From Opitutaceae bacterium (lineage in GTDB: Bacteria; Verrucomicrobiota; Verrucomicrobiia; Opitutales; Opitutaceae), in assembly GCA_027485815.1 (NCBI GenBank), contig JAIXQE010000072.1:62001-126000 (forward strand): 64,000 nucleotides of DNA, written 5' to 3'. The notes under the pieces are model-generated. The model was not told where the DNA came from. It did not search any database and worked only from the letters and a program-made list of their open reading frames with translations. A program made the position numbers and the translations under genes. Shown here one piece after another: positions 53,900 to 62,981 of this stretch; position 1 is the stretch's first letter; each line of letters begins with the position of its first letter.

Positions 53900-56038
53900 A
53901 TGCAACCCTACCTGCCAGGGCGGATGGACGAGCGGCGGCTCACGCGGCGCCGCTCGCTCTTCTTTACCGGCATCTTCCTGCTCACGAGCGTCGCGACCTG
54001 GTTCCTCGCGGACCTGCTCTGGCGCGGTGGAATCACGGCGCTCGAGGTCGCCCTGCTCGTGGTGTTCACGGTCCTGTTTGCGCACGTGGCGGCGGGCTTC
54101 TGCACCGCGATGGTCGGGCTCTACGTCGTGAATCGCGGCGGGGATCGGGCGCGGATCGACGCCTCGACGGTGCCGCCCGACGCGCCCCTCGCCTCCACGG
54201 CGATCGTGATGCCGGTCTGCAACGAGGACGTCAGCCGGGTGTTCGAGGGGCTGCGGGTCGTCTATCGCTCGCTGCAGGAGACGCACCGGCTCGAACCGTT
54301 CGACTTCTTCGTGCTCAGCGACTCCAGCCAGCCGAACCAGTGGATCCAGGAGGAGGTCGCGTGGCTCGAGCTCTGCAAGCAGGTCGATGGGTTCGGCCGC
54401 ATCTTCTACCGCAAGCGCCGGCACTCCACGAACAAGAAGGCGGGCAACCTGGGCGACTTCCTGCGCCGCTGGGGCGGCCGCTACCGGTACATGATTGTCC
54501 TGGACGCGGACTCGATCATGACCGGCCGGGCCCTGGTCCAGCTCGTGGCGCTGATGGAGCAGCACCCGCAGGTGGGGATCATCCAGACGGCGCCGCGGCT
54601 GATCAACGGGGAGACCCCGTTCGCGCGGATGCAGGCCTTCGCGAGCCGGTTGTACGGCGGCCTGTTCCTTGCCGGCCTGAATTACTGGCAGCAGCACGAT
54701 GGCAATTACTGGGGGCACAACGCGGTGATCCGCGTGCAGCCCTTCATCGAGCACTGCGCGTTGCCGGAACTGCCGGGCAGCGAGCCCTTCGGCGGCCGCA
54801 TCCTCTCGCACGACTTCGTCGAGGCCGCGCTGATGCGCAAGGCCGGGTGGGGCGTCTGGCTTGCCGCGGGGATCGAGGGCACCTACGAGGAGGGGCCGCC
54901 GACGCTGATCGATTCCGCCAAGCGCGACCGGCGCTGGTGCCAGGGCAACCTCCAGCACTCGTGGTTGCTCACCGCCCAGGGCTTCCGGCCCGTGAGCCGC
55001 TTCCACCTCCTGATGGGTGTGATGGGCTACGCGGCCTCTCCGCTGTGGCTCCTGTTCATGCTGCTGTGCACGCTCGAGGTCTTCGCGCGCACGGGGGAGG
55101 CGCCGGCCGACGCCGCGGCGCCCGCCGCGACCGCCCTTGGCCTGCCGCCCGGCCTGCCCAGCGCGCTGGCCCTGTTCGCCCTCACGATGCTGCTGCTCTT
55201 CCTCCCGAAGGTCGCGGGGCTGGCCGTGACATGGGGGCGCCCCGAGGAGGTGCAGCGCTTCGGGGGGCGCGGCCGCCTCGCGCTGAGTTTCCTGCTCGAG
55301 TCGATCGGCTCCGCCCTGCTCGCGCCCATCAACATGCTCTTCCACGCCAAGTTCGTGGTCTTCACGTTGCTCGGCCAAGGCGTGTCCTGGCTGGCGCAGC
55401 GGCGAGGCGCCGAGGACGACGGCACCGACTGGCGCGAGGCCATCCTCACCCACGGCGGCCAGATGCTCTTCGGCCTCGTCTGGGGCGTCTCCGCCTACGT
55501 GTTGTCGCCGGCCTTCTTTGCGTGGCTGAGCCCGGTGGTGGTCCCGCTCGTGCTTTCCGCGCCGCTGTCCATCTTGCTCAGCCAGGGCCGGCTCGGGCGG
55601 GCCGCCCGACGTTGGGGCCTCTTCCTGACCCCGGAGGAGACCGCGCCGCCGTACGAGCTGCGCCGGCTCGAGCAGAACCTGGCGGAATGTTACCGCCACC
55701 TCCCGCCGCTGGAGCCGCTCCGCGCCGACTACGGCCTGCTGCAGGCCGTGCTGGACCCGTACGTGAACGCGCTGCACGTCGCGCTCCTGCGCCAGCGGCG
55801 CCGCACCGAGGAATCGCGCGAGTGGTTCGCCCAACTCCGCGAGCGGCTGCTCCGCGACGGCCCGGACCGCTTCACCCCGCGCGAGAAGATGGCGCTCCTG
55901 CTCGACGCCGAGTCGATGATGGAGCTCCACCGCGACCTCTGGAGCGCCCGCACCGAGGACCTCGCCCCGTGGTGGCGACTGGGCATCCGGCAGTACAACG
56001 TCCTCACCACCGCCCCCACCACCGCCCTGTACCGCTGA
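53900..56038 (+). CDS. opgH: Glucans biosynthesis glucosyltransferase H
   Basis: A 712-residue inner-membrane GT2 glucosyltransferase that polymerises the periplasmic glucan backbone from UDP-glucose. N-terminal membrane segments (FFTGIFLLTSVATWFLADLL; ALLVVFTVLFAHVAAGF), GT2 domain with STAIVMPVCNEDVSR, RRHSTNKKAGNLGDF, D202-A-D204 and RRWCQGN (344-350), then several C-terminal membrane segments and a cytoplasmic tail. It is the last gene of ribE-udg-opgG-orf-opgH. It is somewhat shorter than the E. coli protein. Confidence 0.94.
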   Translation: MQPYLPGRMDERRLTRRRSLFFTGIFLLTSVATWFLADLLWRGGITALEVALLVVFTVLFAHVAAGFCTAMVGLYVVNRGGDRARIDASTVPPDAPLASTAIVMPVCNEDVSRVFEGLRVVYRSLQETHRLEPFDFFVLSDSSQPNQWIQEEVAWLELCKQVDGFGRIFYRKRRHSTNKKAGNLGDFLRRWGGRYRYMIVLDADSIMTGRALVQLVALMEQHPQVGIIQTAPRLINGETPFARMQAFASRLYGGLFLAGLNYWQQHDGNYWGHNAVIRVQPFIEHCALPELPGSEPFGGRILSHDFVEAALMRKAGWGVWLAAGIEGTYEEGPPTLIDSAKRDRRWCQGNLQHSWLLTAQGFRPVSRFHLLMGVMGYAASPLWLLFMLLCTLEVFARTGEAPADAAAPAATALGLPPGLPSALALFALTMLLLFLPKVAGLAVTWGRPEEVQRFGGRGRLALSFLLESIGSALLAPINMLFHAKFVVFTLLGQGVSWLAQRRGAEDDGTDWREAILTHGGQMLFGLVWGVSAYVLSPAFFAWLSPVVVPLVLSAPLSILLSQGRLGRAARRWGLFLTPEETAPPYELRRLEQNLAECYRHLPPLEPLRADYGLLQAVLDPYVNALHVALLRQRRRTEESREWFAQLRERLLRDGPDRFTPREKMALLLDAESMMELHRDLWSARTEDLAPWWRLGIRQYNVLTTAPTTALYR

Positions 56039-56108
56039 GGGCTGTTCTATTCGGTGCCGGGAAGCCGCCCAACTCCCTTAATTCGAGTGTCCTGCATCAG
56101 CAGAAATA

Positions 56109-56139
56109 CGCATCAAAACATCACGATGCGTTGATGTTT
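56109..56139 (+). promoter_or_regulatory. Structured metK leader: operator palindrome or pseudoknot (SAM/SAH-responsive?)
   Basis: An AT-richer patch in the metK upstream region. AAACATCA (56116-56123) and TGATGTTT (56132-56139) form a perfect 8-bp inverted repeat with an 8-base spacer. CGCATC (56109-56114) and GATGCG (56125-56130) form a second, interleaved one. As DNA this could be a dimeric regulator site (for example SahR/ArsR type); as RNA it could be an H-type pseudoknot, the fold of several small SAM/SAH riboswitches. I recognise no exact riboswitch consensus. It lies about 60 bases before the start codon. Confidence 0.55.
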
Positions 56140-56198
56140 AAGCCTTGCACGCTGGGTGCATCGACGGTTGGAGTACGGGCTTTCAACCCAATACCCAC

Positions 56199-57413
<1,215 letters not shown>

Positions 57414-57429
57414 ACCGCCCCCTCCTACC

Positions 57430-58866
57430 ATGGCCACCTCCTCCGCCAAGAAACGCCGCCCCGCGGCCCCTGACCACGCGGTCAAGGACATCGCCCTCGC
57501 CGCCTGGGGCCGCAAGGAAATCGCGATCGCCGAGCACGAGATGCCCGGCCTGATGTCGGTGCGCCGCAAGTTCGGGCCCAAGCGCCCGCTCGCCGGCGTG
57601 CGCATCACCGGCTCGCTGCACATGACCATCCAGACGGCGGTCCTCATCGAGACGCTGCAGGAGCTCGGCGCCGACGTGCGCTGGGCCTCGTGCAACATCT
57701 TCTCGACGCAGGATCACGCCGCCGCCGCCATCGCCGCGGCCGGCACGCCGGTGTTCGCCTGGAAGGGCGAGACGTTGGAGGAGTACTGGGACCTCACCCT
57801 CCGCGCCATCACGTTCCCTGGCGGCCTCGGGCCCCAGCTGGTGGTCGACGACGGTGGGGACGTCACGCTGCTCATCCACAAGGGCTGCGAGCTCGAGGAG
57901 GGCAGCGACTGGGTCAAGACGCCCTCCAGCTCCCACGAGGAGCAGGTCATCAAGAACCTGCTGATCAAGGTCAGCCGGGAGCGGCCCGGTTTCTGGAAGG
58001 GCATCGCGGCCCAGTGGCGCGGCGTCTCCGAGGAGACCACCACCGGCGTGCACCGCCTCTACCAGATGATGGAGAAGGGGAAGCTGCGCGTCCCCGCCAT
58101 CAACGTGAACGACTCGGTGACCAAGTCGAAGTTCGACAACCTCTACGGCTGCCGCGAGTCGCTCGCCGACGGCCTGAAGCGGGCGACGGACGTGATGATC
58201 GCGGGCAAGGTGGCCTGCGTCTGCGGTTACGGCGACGTGGGCAAGGGCTCGGCGTTCTCGCTGAAGGGCTTTGGCGCCCGTGTGATCGTCACCGAGATCG
58301 ACCCCATCAACGCCCTGCAGGCGGCGATGGAAGGCTTCGAGGTGAACACGGTTGAGTCGACCCTCGGCACCGCCGACATCTACGTCACGACCACCGGCAA
58401 CCGCGACATCCTCACCCTGGAGCACATGCGCCGGATGAAGGACCAGGCGATCGTCTGCAACATCGGCCACTTCGACAACGAGATCCAGGTGGACCGGCTG
58501 AACCAGTCCGACGCCAAGCGGGTGAACGTGAAGCCGCAGTACGACCAGTACACGTTCCCGAACGGGCGCTCGATCTACCTGCTCGCCGAGGGGCGGCTGG
58601 TGAACCTCGGCTGCGCCACCGGGCATCCGTCGTTCGTGATGTCCAACAGCTTCACCAACCAGGCGCTCGCGCAGATGGACCTCTGGCGCAACCGCGACGC
58701 CTACGCGGTCGGCGTGTACCGCCTGCCGAAGCACCTCGACGAGGAGGTCGCCCGGCTGCACCTGGAGAAGATCGGCGCGAAGCTGACGAAGCTCACCAAG
58801 GATCAGGCCGGCTACCTCGGCGTGCCGGTCGGCGGGCCCTACAAGCCCGAGCACTACCGGTATTGA
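57430..58866 (+). CDS. ahcY: Adenosylhomocysteinase (SAH hydrolase)
   Basis: Hydrolyses S-adenosylhomocysteine to adenosine and homocysteine, removing the product inhibitor of SAM-dependent methylation. The 478 residues include [20 protein letters not shown], the NAD-binding [29 protein letters not shown] and the conserved C-terminal KPEHYRY. Cotranscribed with metK. It ends in a short convergent gap with the MFS gene that contains a strong hairpin. Confidence 0.97.
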   Translation: MATSSAKKRRPAAPDHAVKDIALAAWGRKEIAIAEHEMPGLMSVRRKFGPKRPLAGVRITGSLHMTIQTAVLIETLQELGADVRWASCNIFSTQDHAAAAIAAAGTPVFAWKGETLEEYWDLTLRAITFPGGLGPQLVVDDGGDVTLLIHKGCELEEGSDWVKTPSSSHEEQVIKNLLIKVSRERPGFWKGIAAQWRGVSEETTTGVHRLYQMMEKGKLRVPAINVNDSVTKSKFDNLYGCRESLADGLKRATDVMIAGKVACVCGYGDVGKGSAFSLKGFGARVIVTEIDPINALQAAMEGFEVNTVESTLGTADIYVTTTGNRDILTLEHMRRMKDQAIVCNIGHFDNEIQVDRLNQSDAKRVNVKPQYDQYTFPNGRSIYLLAEGRLVNLGCATGHPSFVMSNSFTNQALAQMDLWRNRDAYAVGVYRLPKHLDEEVARLHLEKIGAKLTKLTKDQAGYLGVPVGGPYKPEHYRY

Positions 58867-58874
58867 AGTCCCCG

Positions 58875-58906
58875 GCCCGGCGCCGCCCTCCGCGCGGCGC
58901 CCGGGC
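58875..58906. terminator. GC-rich hairpin between convergent ahcY and MFS genes
   Basis: GCCCGG-CGCCGC (58875-58886) pairs with GCGGCG-C-CCGGGC (58894-58906) with one bulged base and a small loop. It fills the gap between the two convergent stop codons and probably serves as a terminator in both directions, though no T-run follows. Confidence 0.5.
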
Positions 58907-60259
58907 TCAGGACCGGAGGGTGTGCAGCGGCGGCAACTGGCGCAGTTGCGGCACGCCCCGGGCGATCGCGGCGGCCACCAGCACGGTGCCCACGCCGCCC
59001 CAGACGACCGCGGCCACCGGGCCGACGGCGGCCGACATCAGGCCGGCGCGCAGCGCGCCGATCTCGTTGGAGGAGCCGATGAAGATCTGGTTCACGGCGG
59101 TCACGCGTCCCCGCAGCGCGTCGGGCGTGAGCAGTTGCACCAGCGACTGGCGGACGACGACGCTGACGTTGTCGAGGGCGCCGGTGAGCGCGAGGGCTAT
59201 GAGGGAGAGCCAGAGCGAGCGCGACCAGCCGAAGAGGATGGTGGCGAGGCCGAAGCCGGCCACGGACCAGAGCAGGGCGCGACCCGGCCGGGCGAGGGGC
59301 GGGCGGTGCGCCAGCCACAACGCCATCGCGATCGCGCCGATCGACGGCGCGGCGCGGAGCCAACCGAAGCCGGCGGGCCCGACCTCGAGGATCTGGGCCG
59401 CGAAGATTGGCAGGAGCGCGGTCGTCCCGCCGAGTAGCACCGCGAACAGGTCGAGGCTGCTGGCGCCGAGGATCACCTTCCGGTTCCAGATGAACTCGGC
59501 CCCCGCGAGCATCTCGCGCCACGAGCGCCGCCCCGGCGACGGGGTGGGCGGGTGGAAGTAGCGCACCCGCGCGATCGCGACCAGGAAGAGGATTTCCGTG
59601 ATCGTCCCGAGAATGTAGACCGCCGTCGTGCCGCCGGCCGCGATGAGCAGCCCGCCGAGCGCGGGGCCCGCGATCGTGGCGATCTCGAAGCTGCTCGCGT
59701 TCCAGGTGATCGCGTTGCCGAGGGCGGGGGTGGGCACCAGCAGCGGCGTGATGCTCGCGCGCGCCGGCCAGACGAGGATCCGCACGGTGGCGTGGCCCAG
59801 CAGCAGCAGGAACATCAGGGGCAGCGCCGGCTGGTCGAAGCGCAGTTGGGCCGGGTCGCCGGCGAGTTCGAACCAGCCGGCGATCGTCCGCAGCACGGCG
59901 TTGCCCCAGGCCAGCGGCGCCCACGCGGGGAGGGCCTCCGCCGTGGCGGAGAGCAGCGCGAGGAGACCGTTGGCGAGCACCAGCACGGCCGTCCCCGCCG
60001 CGATCAGCCGGCGCCGGTCGTGCCGGTCCGCGAGTGCCCCGGCGGGCAGGGAGAGCGCGAGCAGCGGCAGCACGTTCACGGCCCCGACGAGGCCGAGCGC
60101 CGCGGCGGAACGGGTCCACTCGTACACCTGCCAGGTCACGGCCGCGAGGACCGCCTGCCGGCCGAAGAGGGCGAGCGAACTCCCGATGAGGTAATCCCGG
60201 TACTGGGGCACCCGCAGGGCCGCGTAGGCGTCGTGGGGCGCGGGAGCCGGGGAAGTCAT
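58907..60259 (-). CDS. MFS transporter (EntS/enterobactin exporter-like)
   Basis: A 450-residue major facilitator superfamily protein with about 12 membrane segments. VPQYRDYLIGSSLALFGRQA, GALADRHDRRRLIAAG (the MFS A-motif-type loop) and LRGRVTAVNQIFIGSSNEIG match the EntS-like MFS_3 subgroup. The exported compound is unknown. The ATG at 60259 was chosen; a TTG five codons upstream (60274) is possible. It converges with ahcY and diverges from fmt across about 100 bp. Confidence 0.88.
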   Translation of the reverse strand: MTSPAPAPHDAYAALRVPQYRDYLIGSSLALFGRQAVLAAVTWQVYEWTRSAAALGLVGAVNVLPLLALSLPAGALADRHDRRRLIAAGTAVLVLANGLLALLSATAEALPAWAPLAWGNAVLRTIAGWFELAGDPAQLRFDQPALPLMFLLLLGHATVRILVWPARASITPLLVPTPALGNAITWNASSFEIATIAGPALGGLLIAAGGTTAVYILGTITEILFLVAIARVRYFHPPTPSPGRRSWREMLAGAEFIWNRKVILGASSLDLFAVLLGGTTALLPIFAAQILEVGPAGFGWLRAAPSIGAIAMALWLAHRPPLARPGRALLWSVAGFGLATILFGWSRSLWLSLIALALTGALDNVSVVVRQSLVQLLTPDALRGRVTAVNQIFIGSSNEIGALRAGLMSAAVGPVAAVVWGGVGTVLVAAAIARGVPQLRQLPPLHTLRS

Positions 60260-60360
60260 CGAGGCCCCGAGCAAGCCGGGCGAGGGACGCGCAGGCGAGA
60301 ACCCTTTCCGCGCGGGGAATTGCTTTGAACCGGCGTCGCGCCGGCGGTGACGTGATCCGC

Positions 60361-61374
60361 ATGCCGCCGCTGCGCCTCGTCTTCCTGGGATCCGACGCCA
60401 TCGCCCTGCCGCTGCTCAACTGGCTGGCCGGCCCGGGCGCCGCCGTGGCCGAGGTCATCGGGGTCTTCACCCAGCCGGACCGTCCGGCCGGCCGCGGGCA
60501 GCAGGTGCGGCCCAACGCGATCAAGCTCTGGGCCGAGGCCCGGCAGTTGCCGGTCCTGCAGCCGGAACGGCTGACCCCGGACGTCACCGCACAGCTGGCG
60601 GCACTCCGTCCGGACCTCGGGCTGGTGATGGCCTACGGGCACCTGCTGCGGGACGACTTTCTGGCGGTGCCCCGGCTCGGGATGCTCAATCTCCACACGT
60701 CGCTGTTACCCGCCCTGCGCGGCGCCTCGCCGATCCAAACCGCGGTCGCGCTGGGCTGGCGTGAGACCGGCGTGACCCTGATGCGGATCGTCCGCCGCCT
60801 GGATGCGGGGCCCGTGGCGGATCAGGAGCGGGTCCCGATCGGCTCCCTGGATACCGCCCTCGAACTCGAGGAGCGCCTGGCGACCGCGTGCGTCCCCTTG
60901 GTCGCGCGCAGTCTGCCCGCGCTGGCCCGCGGGGAACTCGGCTTCACCGCGCAGGATGAGGCCGCGGTGACGCACTGCCGGAAGCTGACCAAGGAGGATG
61001 GGGCGTTGGATTTCGCCCGGCCCGCCGCGGAGCTGGCGGCGCGGATCAACGGGCTGTTCCCGTGGCCGGGCTGCAGCGCGGTGCTCGGGGAGGAAACGCT
61101 GAAGCTGGGCCTGGCGGATGTGGCGGAGGCGGCCCCGCCCGGCGGGGCCGGGTCCCCGGGGCAGGTGGCGGGGACCGACGCCGCGGGGCTTCTCGTGGGG
61201 ACCGGGGCCGGGCTCCTGCGGTTGCGGCGGCTGCAGCGGCCGAGTGGCCGGATGCTGCCGGCGGTGGAGTTCCTGCGCGGATTCCCCGTGGCTCCTGGGG
61301 CCACGTTCGCCTCGCGGCCGATGCCCGGTTTGCTGGTCCCGCCCCGGCCGCCCGCGCCCGCCGTGATCCACTAG
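60361..61374 (+). CDS. fmt: Methionyl-tRNA formyltransferase
   Basis: Formylates Met-tRNA-fMet for translation initiation. The 337 residues show LRLVFLGSDAIALPLLNWL, YGHLLRDDFL and the catalytic signature NLHTSLLPALRGASPIQTAV with Asn and His, followed by LDAGPVADQE (Asp), then a C-terminal OB-fold domain. ATG 60361 is preferred over an upstream in-frame ATG because it starts directly at the first beta strand. Peptide deformylase is not adjacent. LysM and parB genes follow on the same strand. Confidence 0.93.
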   Translation: MPPLRLVFLGSDAIALPLLNWLAGPGAAVAEVIGVFTQPDRPAGRGQQVRPNAIKLWAEARQLPVLQPERLTPDVTAQLAALRPDLGLVMAYGHLLRDDFLAVPRLGMLNLHTSLLPALRGASPIQTAVALGWRETGVTLMRIVRRLDAGPVADQERVPIGSLDTALELEERLATACVPLVARSLPALARGELGFTAQDEAAVTHCRKLTKEDGALDFARPAAELAARINGLFPWPGCSAVLGEETLKLGLADVAEAAPPGGAGSPGQVAGTDAAGLLVGTGAGLLRLRRLQRPSGRMLPAVEFLRGFPVAPGATFASRPMPGLLVPPRPPAPAVIH

Positions 61375-61413
61375 CCGCTTGTTTTCGGTGCCGCGCGCCC
61401 CATTGTCCCGCCG

Positions 61414-61977
61414 ATGCTTGCGCCGCGTTGCCTCGCCCTGCTACTGGCCGGGACGGTCCACGCCCAGAACCTGCCCGTGGAAGTAGCCAACCTGCGGGAG
61501 GATGTCCGCGGGCTGGCGCAGCGGGTGGGCGAGCTGGCGTTGCGGGTGGAACAGCTGGAGCGGGAGAACGCCGAGTTGCGCGGGCAACTCGCGAATGCGG
61601 GCAAGGCCCAGGTGACGCTCGCGCAGCTGCGGGAGGCCTTGGCCGAGTCGGCGCGGGAGGCGCGCGCCGCCGTCGCCGCGAGCAAGGCGGAGACCCTGCA
61701 GCAGGTCGCCACGCAGATGGAGAAACTGGCGAAGCAGACCAACGCCGCGTTGGAATCGCTCGCGCGGACGAACGGCGCCCGCGCCCCGGCGGCGACGGGT
61801 TCCACCGGGGATTTTCCGCGCGAGGGCATCAGCTACACGGTGCAGAAGGGGGACACCCTCGCGGTGATCGCCCGCAAGACGGGCGCCCGCGCGCAGGACA
61901 TCATCAACGCCAACCAGCTGACCGATCCCTCCCGGATTCAGGCCGGCCAGGTCCTTTTCATCCCAGGAGGAAAATAA
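61414..61977 (+). CDS. Exported coiled-coil LysM-domain protein
   Basis: A 187-residue protein: signal peptide (PRCLALLLAGTVHA), a predicted coiled coil at about 20-120 (heptad-like LRVEQLERENAELRGQLAN), a Gly/Thr linker, and one LysM domain at about 138-185 (YTVQKGDTLAVIARKTGARA, IQAGQVLFIPGG). LysM binds peptidoglycan GlcNAc. The function is unknown, but such proteins act as periplasmic or cell-wall-anchored scaffolds. It ends 4 bp before parB, whose AGGAGG ribosome site (61965-61970) lies inside this gene. Confidence 0.85.
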   Translation: MLAPRCLALLLAGTVHAQNLPVEVANLREDVRGLAQRVGELALRVEQLERENAELRGQLANAGKAQVTLAQLREALAESAREARAAVAASKAETLQQVATQMEKLAKQTNAALESLARTNGARAPAATGSTGDFPREGISYTVQKGDTLAVIARKTGARAQDIINANQLTDPSRIQAGQVLFIPGGK

Positions 61978-61981
61978 ATCG

Positions 61982-62932
61982 ATGCCGGCAGTTCCCAAAA
62001 CACGTCTCGGTCGCGGCCTCGGTGGCCTCATTGCCGCGGCCCGTCCCGCCCAGCCGGCGGGAGCGCCCGCCCCCGCGAGCGCGGCTCCCGCCCCCGCCGC
62101 CGGGAGCCCGGCTCCGGCGGCTGCCCCCGCGACTCCCGCGCCCGGGTTCCAGGAAATTCCCGTCGGCGCGGTGGAGCCCAGCCCCTATCAGGCGCGGCGC
62201 GAGATCGCGCCCGAGCAGTTGCAGGAACTGGCCGAGAGCATCCGCGCTGAGGGTCTCCTTCAGCCGATCGTGGTGCGCCGTCAGGGCGACCGCTTCCAGC
62301 TGATCGCCGGCGAGCGGCGCTGGCGCGCCTTCCAGCTCCTCAAGCTCAAGTCGATCCCCGCCCGCCTCGTCGAGGCCAGCGACGCCTCCTCGGCCGCGAT
62401 CGGCCTGATCGAGAACCTCCAGCGCGAGGGACTCAACCCGCTCGAGGAGGCGCAGGGTTACGCCAGCCTGATCCGCGACTTCGACCTGACGCAGGACACC
62501 GCGGCGGAGCGCGTCGGCCGCGGCCGCGCGACGGTCGCCAACTCCCTGCGCCTGCTCTCGCTCGAGGCGGAGCTGCAGGGTTATCTCGCGAAGGGACTGC
62601 TCTCGGTCGGACACGCCAAGGTGTTGCTCGGCGTCGAGCCCGGCGCGGCCCGGACGTTGCTCGCGCGGCGGATCCTCGAGGAGGGGCTCAGCGTGCGGGC
62701 CGCGGAGAAGGCCGCCCAAGCTTCGCGTCGCGCCCCCGGGACTCCGCGGACCGGGCGGGCGGCGCGACCGGAGGATGCCGCGGCCGTGGCCGGCATCGAA
62801 CGCAAGCTCACCTCCCATCTCGGCGCCCGGGTGGCCGTCCTGCACACGGCCCGCCGGGGACGCATCGTCATCGAATACCGCGGCAACGAGGACCTCCAGC
62901 GCCTGCTGGAGAAGCTCGGCGTCGAGGCCTGA
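61982..62932 (+). CDS. parB: ParB/Spo0J chromosome-partitioning protein
   Basis: Binds parS sites and spreads on DNA as a CTP-dependent clamp. The 316 residues have an Ala/Pro-rich N-terminal region (about 20-55), the CTP-binding N-terminal domain (PSPYQARREI, GERRWR at 110-115, ENLQREGLNPLEEA at 144-157), a helix-turn-helix region (RGRATVANSLRLL, LSVGHAKVLLG) and a C-terminal dimerisation domain. The start is supported by AGGAGG 11 bp upstream. parA is not adjacent, unlike the common parAB arrangement. No parS-like sequence was recognised in the window. Confidence 0.94.
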   Translation: MPAVPKTRLGRGLGGLIAAARPAQPAGAPAPASAAPAPAAGSPAPAAAPATPAPGFQEIPVGAVEPSPYQARREIAPEQLQELAESIRAEGLLQPIVVRRQGDRFQLIAGERRWRAFQLLKLKSIPARLVEASDASSAAIGLIENLQREGLNPLEEAQGYASLIRDFDLTQDTAAERVGRGRATVANSLRLLSLEAELQGYLAKGLLSVGHAKVLLGVEPGAARTLLARRILEEGLSVRAAEKAAQASRRAPGTPRTGRAARPEDAAAVAGIERKLTSHLGARVAVLHTARRGRIVIEYRGNEDLQRLLEKLGVEA

Positions 62933-62945
62933 ACGGGTCTTCGTG

Positions 62946-62968
62946 GTGGCCGCGGCTGCAGCCGCGGA
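62946..62968. repeat. Solitary arm of the REP/BIME-like palindromic element
   Basis: GTGGCCGCGGCTGCAGCCGCGGA matches the left arm of the 114-bp repeats at 45461 and 50064, including the 18-bp perfect palindrome CCGCGGCTGCAGCCGCGG. No second arm is within the 49-bp gap between convergent parB and the dehydratase gene. It may serve as a bidirectional hairpin between them. Confidence 0.75.
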
Positions 62969-62981
62969 GGGGGCGGCCCGC

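Noticed and set aside
56039-56198. Classical SAM-I riboswitch upstream of metK
   Set aside because: The conserved SAM-I core sequences and four-way junction are not recognisable; only short interleaved repeats are seen.
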